A stretch of DNA of 64,000 bases, taken from positions 137,524 to 201,523 of the forward strand of contig NZ_LVHF01000015.1 of the NCBI RefSeq assembly GCF_001650345.1, read 5' to 3'. Position numbers and translations under genes: made by a program. The notes below the pieces were generated by a model. The model did not search any database, was not told where the DNA came from, and saw only the letters and a list, made by a program, of their open reading frames with translations. Shown one piece after another: positions 35,384-45,406 of the stretch; position 1 is the first letter of the stretch; every line of letters starts with the position of its first letter. The DNA is from Photobacterium jeanii (GTDB lineage Bacteria; Pseudomonadota; Gammaproteobacteria; Enterobacterales; Vibrionaceae).

Positions 35384-37794
35384 TGACTCATTCTCGTCAA
35401 TTGCATAAATTCGGTGGTAGTAGCTTGGCGGATGCTGAGTGTTACCGCCGGGTGGCTAACATCTTGCAAAATTACTCGGCTGCCGATGATTTGATCGTCG
35501 TCTCGGCAGCCGGAAAAACAACTAATCGTCTGATTGAATGGCTTGCGCTACTCACCAAAGACGGTCGCCATGCTCATGAAGCGCTGCAAGAATTGCGTCT
35601 TTATCAGCAAGCGCTGATTGAAGACTTGTTATCAGAAGACGCTGCCGATGAACTCTTAACTCAACTTCACTTAGAGCTCAGTGCACTCTCAGCGCTCGAT
35701 CCCACGACCTTGACCACTGAAGAACAAGCCAAAGTACTTGGTCATGGCGAGTTGTGGTCTGCGCGCTTGCTCGCGGCAGTGCTTGCAAGTAATGAGATGG
35801 CAGCGTGCCACCTCGATTCGCGAAGTTTTCTTCGTGCCGAGCAAGCCGCTCAGCCTGAAGTGGATTGTGCAGCATCGCGCCCGTTATTACAGCAACAGTT
35901 GGTGCAACATCAGCATCGCCGTGTGGTGATCACTGGCTTCATGGCCCAAAACCAAGCTGGTGAAACCGTATTGCTAGGGCGTAACGGCTCAGACTATTCT
36001 GCGACCGTGATCGGTGCATTGGCGGATGTCAGCCGAGTGACGATTTGGAGCGATGTCGCTGGGGTATACAGCGCCGATCCGAACCAAGTTAAAGATGCTT
36101 GCTTGTTGCCATTGCTGCGCTTGGACGAAGCCAGTGAACTTGCACGTCTAGCTGCTCCTGTTTTGCACAGTCGTACTTTGCAGCCGGTGGCGCAAAGTGC
36201 GATTGATTTAACCCTGCGTTGTAGTCACCAACCTGAATCGGGCTCAACCCGTGTTGAGCGTGTTTTGGCTTCGGGGCGAGGGGCAAAAATTGTTACCTCG
36301 CTCGATGATGTCTGTGTGATTGAATTGGACATCGCGTCAGCTCACGATTTTGCACCGATCCAAAAAGCATTAGCGCGCACTCTACAGCGAGGGCAAGTAC
36401 CGCCATTGGCGCAAAGTGTCGATCAAGACCAAGGTAAGATTTTGCTGGCGTATACCAGTGAAGTCGTTAACGGGGTGCTGGCATTACTCCAAGATACCGG
36501 TATTGCAGCTGAACTGCGCTTGCGTGATGGCTTTGCGATGGTTGCGGTGGTGGGCGCTGGGGTGGTGAATAATCCCGTTCACTGTCATGGCTTTTATCAA
36601 CAACTCAAAGGACAACCGGTCGAGTTTTTAGCTGAAGCCGAGTCAGGGCTGAGTCTGGTGGCGATCTTACGCCATGTCGACCCTAGTACTTTGATCGGTG
36701 GGATCCACCAAAGCTTGTTCCAAGCCCAAAAGCGAATTGGTTTGGTGTTGTGCGGCAAAGGCAATATTGGCAGCCGTTGGTTGGAGTTGTTTGAAACTGA
36801 GTGTGAGCAGCTCAATAAGCGCCATGGCATGACGTTTACCTTGGTGGGTGTGGCTGATAGTCGCCGCCATTGGATTGATTATAACGGTATCCTTCCTTCA
36901 CGAGCTTTGACCTGCTTTGATGATGAAGCGGTGGAATACGCAGAAGGTGAGTTGTTAACTACCTTGGCGGCTCACCCGTTTGATGATGTGGTGATCCTTG
37001 ATGTGACCGCCAGTGCGGAATTGGCGGCTAAATACCCACAAGTGGCGGAAAATGGGTTACATCTGATTTCGGCCAACAAAGTGGCGGGTTCTGCATCGAG
37101 TCATGATTATCATGCGGTGCAAGATGCCTTTGCTAAGAGCAGTCGTCATTGGTTATATAACGCGACCGTTGGGGCTGGGCTGCCCGTTAACCATACGGTG
37201 CGTGATTTGCGTGAAAGTGGCGATGACATTATTGCGGTGTCTGGTATTTTCTCTGGCACCTTGTCGTGGCTGTTTCAGCAATACGACGGTTCGGTGCCGT
37301 TTTCTGCTCTGATTGAGCAAGCGTGGCAGCAAGGGCTGACCGAGCCAGATCCGCGAAATGATCTCGACGGTAGCGATGTGATGCGCAAACTGGTGATCTT
37401 GGCGCGTGAATCCGGGTTAGAGATTGAGCCTGAGCAGGTCAAGGTTGAAAGTTTGGTGCCTGATGCATTGGCATCCGTCAGCCTCGATGGTTTCTTTGAA
37501 CAAGCTGGTGAGCTTGACCGTCAGCTAGCGGAGCGGTTAGCGAAAGCGAGTAAAGAAGACAAGGTACTGCGCTATGTGGCGCGGTTGGATAAGAAAGGTA
37601 AAGCGGCGGTGGGGGTTGAAGCGCTACCCAAAGAGCATGCGCTGGCGAACTTATTACCGTGTGACAACATCTTTGCTATCGAGAGCCGTTGGTATCGGGA
37701 TAACCCGTTGGTGATCCGTGGGCCAGGGGCTGGGCGTGATGTGACTGCGGGGGCCTTGCTCTCTGACATTAATCGTTTAGCCGCCTTGCTGTAA
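35383..37794 (+). CDS. metL: Bifunctional aspartokinase/homoserine dehydrogenase II
   Basis: MetL catalyses the first and third steps of the aspartate pathway toward methionine. The 803-aa protein has an N-terminal amino-acid kinase domain (about 1-285; KFGGSSLADAE, LLGRNGSDYSATVIGA), a middle ACT-like regulatory region (about 300-440), and a C-terminal homoserine dehydrogenase (about 445-803; LVLCGKGNIGSRWLELF, SANKVAGSASS, VGAGLPVNHTVRDLRESGD, EPDPRNDLDGSDVMRKLVIL). It overlaps metB by 1 bp. MetL in E. coli is not feedback-inhibited; association with metB supports assignment as MetL rather than ThrA. Confidence 0.95.
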   Translation: MTHSRQLHKFGGSSLADAECYRRVANILQNYSAADDLIVVSAAGKTTNRLIEWLALLTKDGRHAHEALQELRLYQQALIEDLLSEDAADELLTQLHLELSALSALDPTTLTTEEQAKVLGHGELWSARLLAAVLASNEMAACHLDSRSFLRAEQAAQPEVDCAASRPLLQQQLVQHQHRRVVITGFMAQNQAGETVLLGRNGSDYSATVIGALADVSRVTIWSDVAGVYSADPNQVKDACLLPLLRLDEASELARLAAPVLHSRTLQPVAQSAIDLTLRCSHQPESGSTRVERVLASGRGAKIVTSLDDVCVIELDIASAHDFAPIQKALARTLQRGQVPPLAQSVDQDQGKILLAYTSEVVNGVLALLQDTGIAAELRLRDGFAMVAVVGAGVVNNPVHCHGFYQQLKGQPVEFLAEAESGLSLVAILRHVDPSTLIGGIHQSLFQAQKRIGLVLCGKGNIGSRWLELFETECEQLNKRHGMTFTLVGVADSRRHWIDYNGILPSRALTCFDDEAVEYAEGELLTTLAAHPFDDVVILDVTASAELAAKYPQVAENGLHLISANKVAGSASSHDYHAVQDAFAKSSRHWLYNATVGAGLPVNHTVRDLRESGDDIIAVSGIFSGTLSWLFQQYDGSVPFSALIEQAWQQGLTEPDPRNDLDGSDVMRKLVILARESGLEIEPEQVKVESLVPDALASVSLDGFFEQAGELDRQLAERLAKASKEDKVLRYVARLDKKGKAAVGVEALPKEHALANLLPCDNIFAIESRWYRDNPLVIRGPGAGRDVTAGALLSDINRLAALL

Positions 37795-37833
37795 ATTTAG
37801 TTAGGCAAACTTGCCGTCATCCTTTGCATGAAT

Positions 37834-37860
37834 AGCCACCTTTTCGAGGTGGCTTTTTTG
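37834..37860 (+). terminator. Terminator after metL
   Basis: AGCCACCT-TTTCG-AGGTGGCT, then TTTTTG, 39 bp beyond the stop. Confidence 0.9.
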
Positions 37861-38047
37861 CTGTTTTCTTTCACTAATTTGGCGCCTTTGATGGCTTCTC
37901 CTCCTAATTCCAGTCAGTTGTTCTAGTCTTGATCAAGAGGGCATTATCGCGATGACCTAGCTTGAAAAATATGCAATGCGATGTTGAGAAATATTCATGA
38001 TCACTTGGTTGACATTAAATTACTATCACGACATTCTGTAGACATAT

Positions 38048-38077
38048 AGACGTCTAAATGGTTATTTGAAGACGTTA
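38048..38077. promoter_or_regulatory. Met boxes upstream of metF
   Basis: A perfect AGACGTCT (38048-38055) and a degenerate AGACGTTA (38070-38077) lie 50-80 bp before metF. Their offset of 22 bp is not a multiple of 8, so the second may not be in register. It is nevertheless a clear MetJ target. Confidence 0.7.
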
Positions 38078-38123
38078 GCTTTTAGGGATAGCGAGGCCAG
38101 GGCGCCGAGAAAAGAAGGGATGA

Positions 38124-39032
<909 letters not shown>

Positions 39033-39113
39033 CCGCGGTAACAGTGCAGGGGAGTATTCTCTTTAGGGATAGTGTTTGATCTGACAGCTCGCGTAATGAA
39101 TCGTGATAGCAAT

Positions 39114-39140
39114 AAAAAAGCCGCTCGATGAGCGGCTTTG
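39114..39140 (-). terminator. Terminator after aphA
   Basis: On the minus strand AAGCCGCTC-ATC-GAGCGGCTT is followed by TTTT, 21 bp after the aphA stop. In the plus direction only TTTG follows, so it may partly serve metF as well. Confidence 0.88.
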
Positions 39141-39160
39141 TATCATTAACAGGTCGGCGC

Positions 39161-39724
39161 TTACAGTGCTACTGAGCTACCTTCGCTGTCCATGTCTTTT
39201 AGCTCAGCCAGAACTTCTTCAGCCCAGATGATCCACGCTTGGCGATTGTGCATGCCACGGCGTAGAGTCAGACGGTCTAAGCGGTCTTGACGGCTCATGT
39301 TTTTGTAATCACCGAAGTGTACTTTTTCTAGTTCTTGGTAGTGGTTAACCAGACTATGTGACTCTTCGATCAGCGCAGCAAGCTGTTGTTGCATTGGCAG
39401 TGAATTGTGAACACCACAAACAAGCAGTTTTGCAGAGAACTCATCACGGATGGTTGGGTTACGAGCTGGCTCTTGGAACCAGTCGAACAGTGCTTGGCGA
39501 CCTAGATCTGTGATTGAGTAAACTTTACGATCTGGCTTGCCATCTTGTGGTTCAAGGCGACAAGTTACCTGATCATTGGTTGCCATTTTGTTTAGCTCGC
39601 GATACACCTGCTGGTGGCTTGCTTTCCAAAAGTAACCGATGCTGTGTGAGAATTCTTTAGTAATATCGTAACCCGTTGCGTCGCGGTTGCTCAGCACGGT
39701 CAAAATAACGTGTGGTAGTGACAT
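39161..39724 (-). CDS. aphA: Quorum-sensing/virulence regulator AphA (PadR family)
   Basis: AphA is the low-cell-density master regulator of vibrios, opposed by the LuxR/HapR regulator and activated through Qrr sRNAs. The 187-aa protein has the PadR winged helix (MSLPHVILTVLSNRDATGYD, SIGYFWKASHQQVYRELNKM, GKPDRKVYSIT, about 1-80) and a C-terminal antiparallel coiled-coil dimerisation domain (about 95-180; RLTLRRGMHNRQAWIIWAEEVL). The location between metF and ppc is the one I recall from Vibrio cholerae. It is a few residues longer than the 179-aa V. cholerae protein as I recall it. A long 450-bp region lies upstream. Confidence 0.92.
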   Translation of the reverse strand: MSLPHVILTVLSNRDATGYDITKEFSHSIGYFWKASHQQVYRELNKMATNDQVTCRLEPQDGKPDRKVYSITDLGRQALFDWFQEPARNPTIRDEFSAKLLVCGVHNSLPMQQQLAALIEESHSLVNHYQELEKVHFGDYKNMSRQDRLDRLTLRRGMHNRQAWIIWAEEVLAELKDMDSEGSSVAL

Positions 39725-40123
39725 CTCTTCTATCCGCTATAAAATCATTATAAAAATCGATCAAACCAGGCTTACCCTTCGCTCTTTGGCGTTCTTATAA
39801 TCAACCTGTTTCAGTGCCTGACCGAGATCACATAGAGTATCATCAATACACTCAGTACGGATACCTCAATAGAGTAGTATTCACATGATTAAGCTATAAA
39901 ATGCTCATCTTGTGACCTTTATCCATATCGATAATCCTATTTAGCAGTGCAAATTGTTTTGATTCATCCACTTTCACAAGAGGATGTAAACATCATAATG
40001 CATATCGTCATCATCAATTTGTCTCATAAGTGATAAAAATATAAATGAGAGTGATGATGTGAGTTGGTTAGCAATGTTTGCTTGAGAGGTAGGACGAAGT
40101 TTTGAATGTTGCAGAGAATAAAA
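39725..40123. other. 400-bp region upstream of aphA
   Basis: Non-coding and AT-rich. It probably holds the aphA promoter and long leader, targets of LuxR/HapR, Qrr and AphA itself in other vibrios. TATTGATGATAC near 39840 resembles half of a LuxR-family site. TCTCAT-N17-ATGAGA (about 40022-40050) is an inverted repeat. None of these reaches a firm call. Confidence 0.45.
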
Positions 40124-40146
40124 AAGGCCGCTTGCGCGACCTTTTA
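40121..40146 (-). terminator. Terminator after ppc
   Basis: On the minus strand AAGGTCGC-GCAA-GCGGCCTT (one G-T pair) is followed by TTTT, 32 bp after the ppc stop. Confidence 0.9.
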
Positions 40147-40175
40147 CATAGCATCTTAGTCAGTGTTGAGGCTAA

Positions 40176-42806
40176 TTAACCTGTGTTACGCATACCAGTA
40201 GCGATACCTGCGATGGTCACCATCAATGCTTCTTCCAGCATTGGTGAGATCTCACCTTGAGCACGAGTACGGTACAGTAACTCGGCTTGCAGCATGTTGA
40301 GTGGCTCAACATAGATGTTACGCAAACGGATTGCTTCCGCACCCCATGGGTCTTGTTCCATCAGGTGGTCGTTGTTATCAACGTTTAGCACGGTTTTGAT
40401 ATCGCTTTGCAGCTGAGTACGTAGCTTCTCACCCAGCGGCCATAGTGATTTATCGGTCAGGCGCTGATCGTAGTATTCCGCTATCTCGGTATTGGTTTTG
40501 GTAAACACCATTTCCAACATCCCTAAGCGAGTTGAGAAGAATGGCCATTCACGACACATCTCCTCTAATAGCTCTTCATGACCTTTATCAACGGAATATT
40601 GGATCGCTTCACCTGCACCTAGCCATGCTGGTAGTAGCAGGCGGTTTTGGCTCCAAGCAAAGATCCACGGAATCGCACGTAGACTTTCGACCCCACCTTG
40701 TGGGTTACGTTTTGCTGGACGAGAGCCAAGCGGCAATTTACCTAGCTCAAGCTCTGGTGTCGCAGCGCGGAAGTAAGGCACAAATTCTTCGTTACCACGA
40801 ACCACGGCACGGTAAGCATCGCACGAGACTTGCGATAGCACTTCCATCAGGTCGCGCCATTCTTGTTTCGGTGCAGGTGGTGGTAGCAGGTTCGCTTCCA
40901 AAATTGCGCTGGTGTACAAGCTTAGGCTATTGACAGCCACATCAGGCAGACCCAGTTTAAAGCGGATCATTTCGCCTTGCTCAGTAACACGTAGACCGCC
41001 TTTTAGGCTGCGTGGTGGCTGAGAAAGTAGTGCTGCGTGCGCTGGTGCACCACCACGGCCAATCGTACCGCCGCGACCATGGAATAGGGTGATATCAACG
41101 CCTGCTTGTTCACAAATATCAACCAATGCTTCCATGGCATGATATTGCGCCCAACCTGCTGCCATTACCCCTGCGTCTTTGGCCGAATCTGAGTAGCCAA
41201 TCATTACCATTTGGTGGTTTTGAATGAAGCCACGGTACCAGTCAATGTCCAATAGCTGCTTGATAACTGCCGCGCCATTGTTCAAATCTTCGAGGGTTTC
41301 AAACAGTGGGCACACATCCATACGGAATGGGCAGCCCGCTTCTTGTAGTAGCAGGTGAACAGCGAGTACATCCGATGCAGTACGTGCCATTGAAATCACG
41401 TAAGCGCCTAAGGCTTCACGAGGTTGCTCGGCAATCGCACGACAAGTCTCGATCACTTCTTGTACGTCTGGCGATGGTTGCCAGTCACGCGGTAGTAATG
41501 GACGTTTTGATGCCAACTCGCGTACCAAGAAGGCGACTTTGTCTTGTTCGCTCCACTGATCGTAATCGCCTAACCCTAGATAGCGGGTTAGCTCTGATAA
41601 TACGTCTGAGTGACGGGTGCTCTCTTGACGAATATCCAAACGTACGAGGTGAACGCCAAAACATTTCACACGGCGAAGTACGTCAAGTAATAGGCCGTCA
41701 GCGATAATGCCCATGCCACATTCGTGCAGCGATTGGTAACACGCATGAAGTGGGTTCCACAGCTCGTCAGCGTGTTCGAGGATGGCACCGGCAGGTACAG
41801 GGTTGCCTTTGATACGGGCATCCAGTACATCGCGCGTATGGGTTAGCTTCGTGCGTAGTTGTTTGACAATCGCACGGTAAGGTTCGTGCTCTTCGCCTGC
41901 CAGTTCGCGTACGGCGTCGTTGCATTTCACCATTGAAAGCTCGCTCACCAACTCTTGGATATCACCAAGGTAGAGATCCGCCGCTTTCCAGCGTGATAGC
42001 AACAAGACTTCACGAGTTACGTTCGAAGTTACGAATGGGTTACCGTCGCGGTCACCGCCCATCCACGAGGAGAATTTCACTGGTGCGGCATCCAGTGGCA
42101 AGCCTTCACCTAAGTGATTTTTGAGCTTGTCATCAAATTGGCGCAGGAATTCAGGTACTGCTTGCCATAGCGAGTTTTCAACAACCGCGTAGCCCCATTT
42201 CGCTTCATCAAGCGGTGTCGGGCGTTGTTGGCGGATCACATCTGAGTGCCATGCTTGGGCAATAAGCTGCTCAAGACGTTGCTCTACGCGTTGGCGTTCG
42301 GCGGTCGATAGCTCACTAAGCTCAAGGTTAGAAAGGCATTTATTGATTTGAACCAGCTTGTGGATCATGGTGCGGCGCGCAATCTCGGTAGGGTGCGCCG
42401 TTAGCACAAGCTCGATATTCAGCTCACGTACCGCTTGAATGGAATCAAGCTGGCTGATGTCGTTGTCTTGTAGTTTGCCAAAGAGAGAGTCGATGGAGTC
42501 TGGGCTACAAATATGCTCATCACAATGGCGAGAGACTGTGTGGTATTGCTCTGCGATGTTGGTCAGATTCAAGAATTGACTGAAAGCACGCGCCACAGGC
42601 AGGAGTTGGTCATCAGGAAGATTCTGCAACTCATCAATCAGTTTGGCACGGTCATCTTTATTACCGCCGCGAGCGGATTTAGACAATTTACGTATGGTTT
42701 CCACTTTCTCAAGTAGTGGTTCACCGTGGGCATCTTTAATGGTGTTACCCAGCAAATGGCCGAGCATGCTGACGTTACTTTTTAACGCGCTGTACTTTTC
42801 ATTCAT
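40176..42806 (-). CDS. ppc: Phosphoenolpyruvate carboxylase
   Basis: Ppc carboxylates PEP to replenish oxaloacetate. The 876-aa enzyme has the catalytic His in [14 protein letters not shown] (about 135-148), the mobile-loop [18 protein letters not shown] (about residues 577-594), and the [19 protein letters not shown] lysine block. It ends with the effector-site terminus GMRNTG. A strong CRP site lies about 170 bp upstream. It is divergent from the arg operon; argE, expected between ppc and argC in vibrios, is missing. Confidence 0.96.
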   Translation of the reverse strand: MNEKYSALKSNVSMLGHLLGNTIKDAHGEPLLEKVETIRKLSKSARGGNKDDRAKLIDELQNLPDDQLLPVARAFSQFLNLTNIAEQYHTVSRHCDEHICSPDSIDSLFGKLQDNDISQLDSIQAVRELNIELVLTAHPTEIARRTMIHKLVQINKCLSNLELSELSTAERQRVEQRLEQLIAQAWHSDVIRQQRPTPLDEAKWGYAVVENSLWQAVPEFLRQFDDKLKNHLGEGLPLDAAPVKFSSWMGGDRDGNPFVTSNVTREVLLLSRWKAADLYLGDIQELVSELSMVKCNDAVRELAGEEHEPYRAIVKQLRTKLTHTRDVLDARIKGNPVPAGAILEHADELWNPLHACYQSLHECGMGIIADGLLLDVLRRVKCFGVHLVRLDIRQESTRHSDVLSELTRYLGLGDYDQWSEQDKVAFLVRELASKRPLLPRDWQPSPDVQEVIETCRAIAEQPREALGAYVISMARTASDVLAVHLLLQEAGCPFRMDVCPLFETLEDLNNGAAVIKQLLDIDWYRGFIQNHQMVMIGYSDSAKDAGVMAAGWAQYHAMEALVDICEQAGVDITLFHGRGGTIGRGGAPAHAALLSQPPRSLKGGLRVTEQGEMIRFKLGLPDVAVNSLSLYTSAILEANLLPPPAPKQEWRDLMEVLSQVSCDAYRAVVRGNEEFVPYFRAATPELELGKLPLGSRPAKRNPQGGVESLRAIPWIFAWSQNRLLLPAWLGAGEAIQYSVDKGHEELLEEMCREWPFFSTRLGMLEMVFTKTNTEIAEYYDQRLTDKSLWPLGEKLRTQLQSDIKTVLNVDNNDHLMEQDPWGAEAIRLRNIYVEPLNMLQAELLYRTRAQGEISPMLEEALMVTIAGIATGMRNTG

Positions 42807-43207
42807 ATCGCATCCATCTCGTAATTTTTTTACATCCAGTGCATCAATGCTGAACGTTAATCTAGCTGTGATCCCGCTTTAAGGTCAACTTTGTTCAAAG
42901 TTGCGGGCAAAAATCCGATTCTACTTTGATTTTTATCATGAATTAGACGCTATTTTGTAACAAATTTCCGTAATAAATGTGTCAATGAGCACATTTACTG
43001 CGTGCTTTATCAGCATTTTTGGAGCAAATGTATTAATTCACGCCAAAATGTGGTTGGTTAATTATGATACTTGTTGCATCAATATTTCAGCGGTTGATGA
43101 ATCACGCGTACTAAGGAATTGGATAATCACAGGCAAAAATGACCGTGTGGAAAGGATCTCGGCACTGAGCGTAGAAAAATAAAAATCGATTAATTGTTCA
43201 TCAGGTG
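42807..43207. other. 400-bp region between ppc and the argC promoter
   Basis: No gene is supported; the only ORF here (67 aa) is not family-like. The region holds an 8-bp inverted repeat, CAACTTTG-TT-CAAAGTTG (42886-42903), and a CRP site at 42975-42996. It occupies the position where argE lies in V. cholerae. Confidence 0.55.
42975..42996. promoter_or_regulatory. Strong predicted CRP site upstream of ppc
   Basis: AAATGTG-N8-CACATTT matches both 7-bp flanks of the 22-bp CRP consensus exactly. It lies 169-190 bp before ppc and about 212 bp before the argC promoter; which gene it serves is unclear. Confidence 0.65.
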
Positions 43208-43236
43208 TTGACAGTTATTTTATTAATCGGTAAACA
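43208..43236 (+). promoter_or_regulatory. Predicted argC operon promoter
   Basis: A perfect -35 TTGACA (43208-43213) is followed after 17 bp by TAAACA (43231-43236), a weak -10. It is 90 bp before the small leader ORF, followed by an ARG-box-like sequence. Confidence 0.5.
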
Positions 43237-43253
43237 TACAAATGCAAGATGGT

Positions 43254-43268
43254 TGAATAATAATTTAA
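43254..43268. promoter_or_regulatory. ARG-box-like sequence (ArgR)
   Basis: TGAATAATAATTTAA resembles the ArgR half-operator TGAATWWWWATTCA. It lies just downstream of the predicted promoter. Only one clear copy was seen, whereas ArgR usually binds two. Confidence 0.45.
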
Positions 43269-43325
43269 TGTGATAAATGCCATTGGTCAGGATGACCATA
43301 TAAACGAAAGTAGGAAATTGTTAAC

Positions 43326-43373
43326 ATGAACCAAGCGAGCCTAACCAAGACATACTCCCTCCGACGACGCTAA
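43326..43373 (+). CDS. Putative arginine leader peptide (15 aa, ends RRR)
   Basis: A short ORF, MNQASLTKTYSLRRR, with AGGA at 43312-43315 ten bases before its ATG. The last three sense codons are CGA CGA CGC, all arginine and two of them rare in enterobacteria, directly before TAA. It sits between the argC promoter and argC. Codons 2-5 (CCAAGCGA, 43331-43338) are exactly complementary to TCGCTTGG (43380-43387) just past the stop. Such features are those of attenuator leader peptides in amino-acid operons. I know of no described arginine attenuator of this kind in vibrios. Confidence 0.55.
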   Translation: MNQASLTKTYSLRRR

Positions 43374-43453
43374 GTCTCATCGCTTGGTGCCACAGCTGCA
43401 CCTCTTCTTTTGGCTGCCTTCAGCCAGTATTCGCTCTGACTTCATCAGAATAC
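43331..43453 (+). promoter_or_regulatory. Putative arginine attenuator structure in argC leader
   Basis: Segment 1 (43331-43338) pairs with segment 2 (43380-43387) over 8 bp. Segment 2 overlaps a terminator-like hairpin, GGTGC-N7-GCACC (43386-43402), followed by TCTTCTTTT. Pairing of 1 with 2 therefore excludes the terminator. Two further hairpins follow: TGGCTG-CCTT-CAGCCA (43411-43426) and GTATTC-N15-GAATAC (43427-43453). A ribosome waiting at the Arg codons would leave 1 and 2 free; one at the stop codon would cover part of 2 and favour termination. Confidence 0.45.
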
Positions 43454-43483
43454 AACTAACACCGCCCAAAATGGATTTAGATT

Positions 43484-44488
43484 ATGTTGAACACCGTCAT
43501 CATAGGTGCAAGTGGCTACACTGGCGCAGAACTGGCCAAAATTGTAACTCATCATCCGGCGTTAGCCCTTGGCGGACTGTACGTTTCTGCCAATAGCCAA
43601 GATGCCAATAAAGCGATCAGCGAGCTGCATGGTCAGCTAAAAGGTATCGTCGATTTACCACTGCAACCACTGATTGAGCCAAGCGAAGTGGCAAAAAACG
43701 CTGAGGTAGTGTTGCTCGCTACCGCGCATCAAGTTAGCCACGATCTTGCCCCAATTTTTCTCGCACAAGGTTGTCAGGTATTTGATTTGTCAGGTGCGTT
43801 CCGCGTTAAGAGTGATGAGTTTTATACCGAATTCTATGGCTTTGAACACCAGTATCCACAGTACTTAGAGCAAGCGGTGTATGGCTTGGCTGAATGGAAT
43901 GGGAACGAGATCGCGACAGCCCAATTAGTGGCGGTGCCGGGCTGTTATCCTACGGCGTCACAACTGGCTCTCAAACCACTACAGCAAGCTGGATTGCTCG
44001 ATACTACGCAGTGGCCCGTGATTAATGCGGTAAGCGGGGTCTCAGGGGCTGGACGCAAAGCATCGTTAACCAATAGCTTTTGCGAAGTCAGCCTGCAAGC
44101 TTATGGCATTTTCAACCATCGTCATCAACCTGAGATCAGCACTCACTTAGGATGCGATGTCATTTTCACTCCTCACCTTGGCAACTTTAAACGCGGCATT
44201 TTGGCCACGATTACCGCCAAGTTAGCTGCGGGTGTTACCGCAGAACAAGTAACGCATGTGTTTACGACTGCGTATCAAAATCAGCCAGCGGTGCGCTTGC
44301 TGCATCAAAGTAGCGCCAAGCTCGATAACGTGGTGAATACTCACTGTTGCGACATTGGCTGGCAGCTACAAGGTGATCACATCATTTTAACCTCGGCGAT
44401 TGATAACCTGCTAAAAGGGGCATCATCGCAAGCGATTCAATGCATAAATATTCGTAATAATTTCTCGCCGTTAGCCGGCTTGGTATAA
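43484..44488 (+). CDS. argC: N-acetyl-gamma-glutamyl-phosphate reductase
   Basis: ArgC reduces N-acetylglutamyl phosphate in arginine synthesis. The 334-aa protein has the Rossmann motif [12 protein letters not shown] (about 6-17), the catalytic Cys in [14 protein letters not shown] (about 150-160), and [27 protein letters not shown] and [13 protein letters not shown]. It begins [10 protein letters not shown], as in E. coli, with a weak ribosome site (GGATTTAG). It is first of argC-argB-argG-argH. argB starts 12 bp after its stop. Confidence 0.96.
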   Translation: MLNTVIIGASGYTGAELAKIVTHHPALALGGLYVSANSQDANKAISELHGQLKGIVDLPLQPLIEPSEVAKNAEVVLLATAHQVSHDLAPIFLAQGCQVFDLSGAFRVKSDEFYTEFYGFEHQYPQYLEQAVYGLAEWNGNEIATAQLVAVPGCYPTASQLALKPLQQAGLLDTTQWPVINAVSGVSGAGRKASLTNSFCEVSLQAYGIFNHRHQPEISTHLGCDVIFTPHLGNFKRGILATITAKLAAGVTAEQVTHVFTTAYQNQPAVRLLHQSSAKLDNVVNTHCCDIGWQLQGDHIILTSAIDNLLKGASSQAIQCINIRNNFSPLAGLV

Positions 44489-44500
44489 GGATAACGCCCA

Positions 44501-45280
44501 ATGAAGACAGTTCCTTTAGTGATCAAATTAGGCGGCGCGGTGTTGTCGTGCCATGACACGCTCAGCAAATTGTTTGCGGCGATCAACCAATATCAAATTA
44601 GCGCAGCACGCCCATTGTTATTGGTGCATGGCGGTGGTTACTTGGTGGATGAGTTACTGACTCAGTTGCAGCTTGAAACCGTAAAAAAAGAAGGTTTACG
44701 AGTGACACCACCAGAGCAAATTGAAGTTGTGACTGGGGCGCTGGCGGGCACTGCCAACAAGATGCTGCAGGGGCATGCAATTAAATCGGGCGTGAAAGCG
44801 GTGGGGCTATCACTGGCCGATGGTGGTTTGTGTCAGGTTAGTGAATTAGACCCTGAGCTAGGTGCCGTGGGCAAAGCCGAGCCAGGTGATGGCAGCTTTA
44901 TTAGCCAAGTCATGGCGGCGGGTTATGTGCCGATTGTGAGCTCGATTGGCCTTACGGCAGATGGCGAGATGATGAACGTCAATGCCGACCAAGCGGCGGT
45001 AGCGGTAGCGGCGGCTTTGGATGCTGAATTGGTGTTGTTATCCGATGTGAGCGGGGTGCTTGACGGTAAAGGACATTTAATTGCGTCGCTCAATGAGAGC
45101 CAAGCCGAAGCACTGATTGAACAAGCGGTGATCACCGACGGCATGGTGGTCAAGGTTAGAGCTGCCTTTGAGGCTGCCAAGGCGTTAGGGCGTCCGATTG
45201 AAGTCGCCACCTGGCGTTACCCCGACAAACTTGCCGCATTATTTGCGGGCACCAGCATAGGCACCAAATTTTCAGTGTGA
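44501..45280 (+). CDS. argB: Acetylglutamate kinase
   Basis: ArgB phosphorylates N-acetylglutamate. The 259-aa amino-acid kinase has the N-terminal VIKLGGAVL motif (about 7-15), the substrate loop [14 protein letters not shown], and [27 protein letters not shown] (shown here only as a landmark near 165-190). The C-terminal Lys-containing [19 protein letters not shown] is also present. It lacks the N-terminal helix of arginine-sensitive hexameric kinases, so it is probably the insensitive E. coli type, with feedback acting on the acetyltransferase step instead. Confidence 0.95.
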   Translation: MKTVPLVIKLGGAVLSCHDTLSKLFAAINQYQISAARPLLLVHGGGYLVDELLTQLQLETVKKEGLRVTPPEQIEVVTGALAGTANKMLQGHAIKSGVKAVGLSLADGGLCQVSELDPELGAVGKAEPGDGSFISQVMAAGYVPIVSSIGLTADGEMMNVNADQAAVAVAAALDAELVLLSDVSGVLDGKGHLIASLNESQAEALIEQAVITDGMVVKVRAAFEAAKALGRPIEVATWRYPDKLAALFAGTSIGTKFSV

Positions 45281-45406
45281 TTGACGTTGGTGAGTCTATA
45301 ACTCAAGTAGGTAACCCCAAATTAGTCAGCGCATTAAGCATTTTATTTTGATAATTGATAATCGCCTGAGCGGTATGACCGCCGACAGGGCAAGCAGGAG
45401 AGCAAT

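Noticed and set aside
42979..43182. 67-aa plus-strand ORF between ppc and argC
   Set aside because: No ribosome site, no recognisable family, and it overlaps the predicted CRP site; AT-rich intergenic composition explains it.
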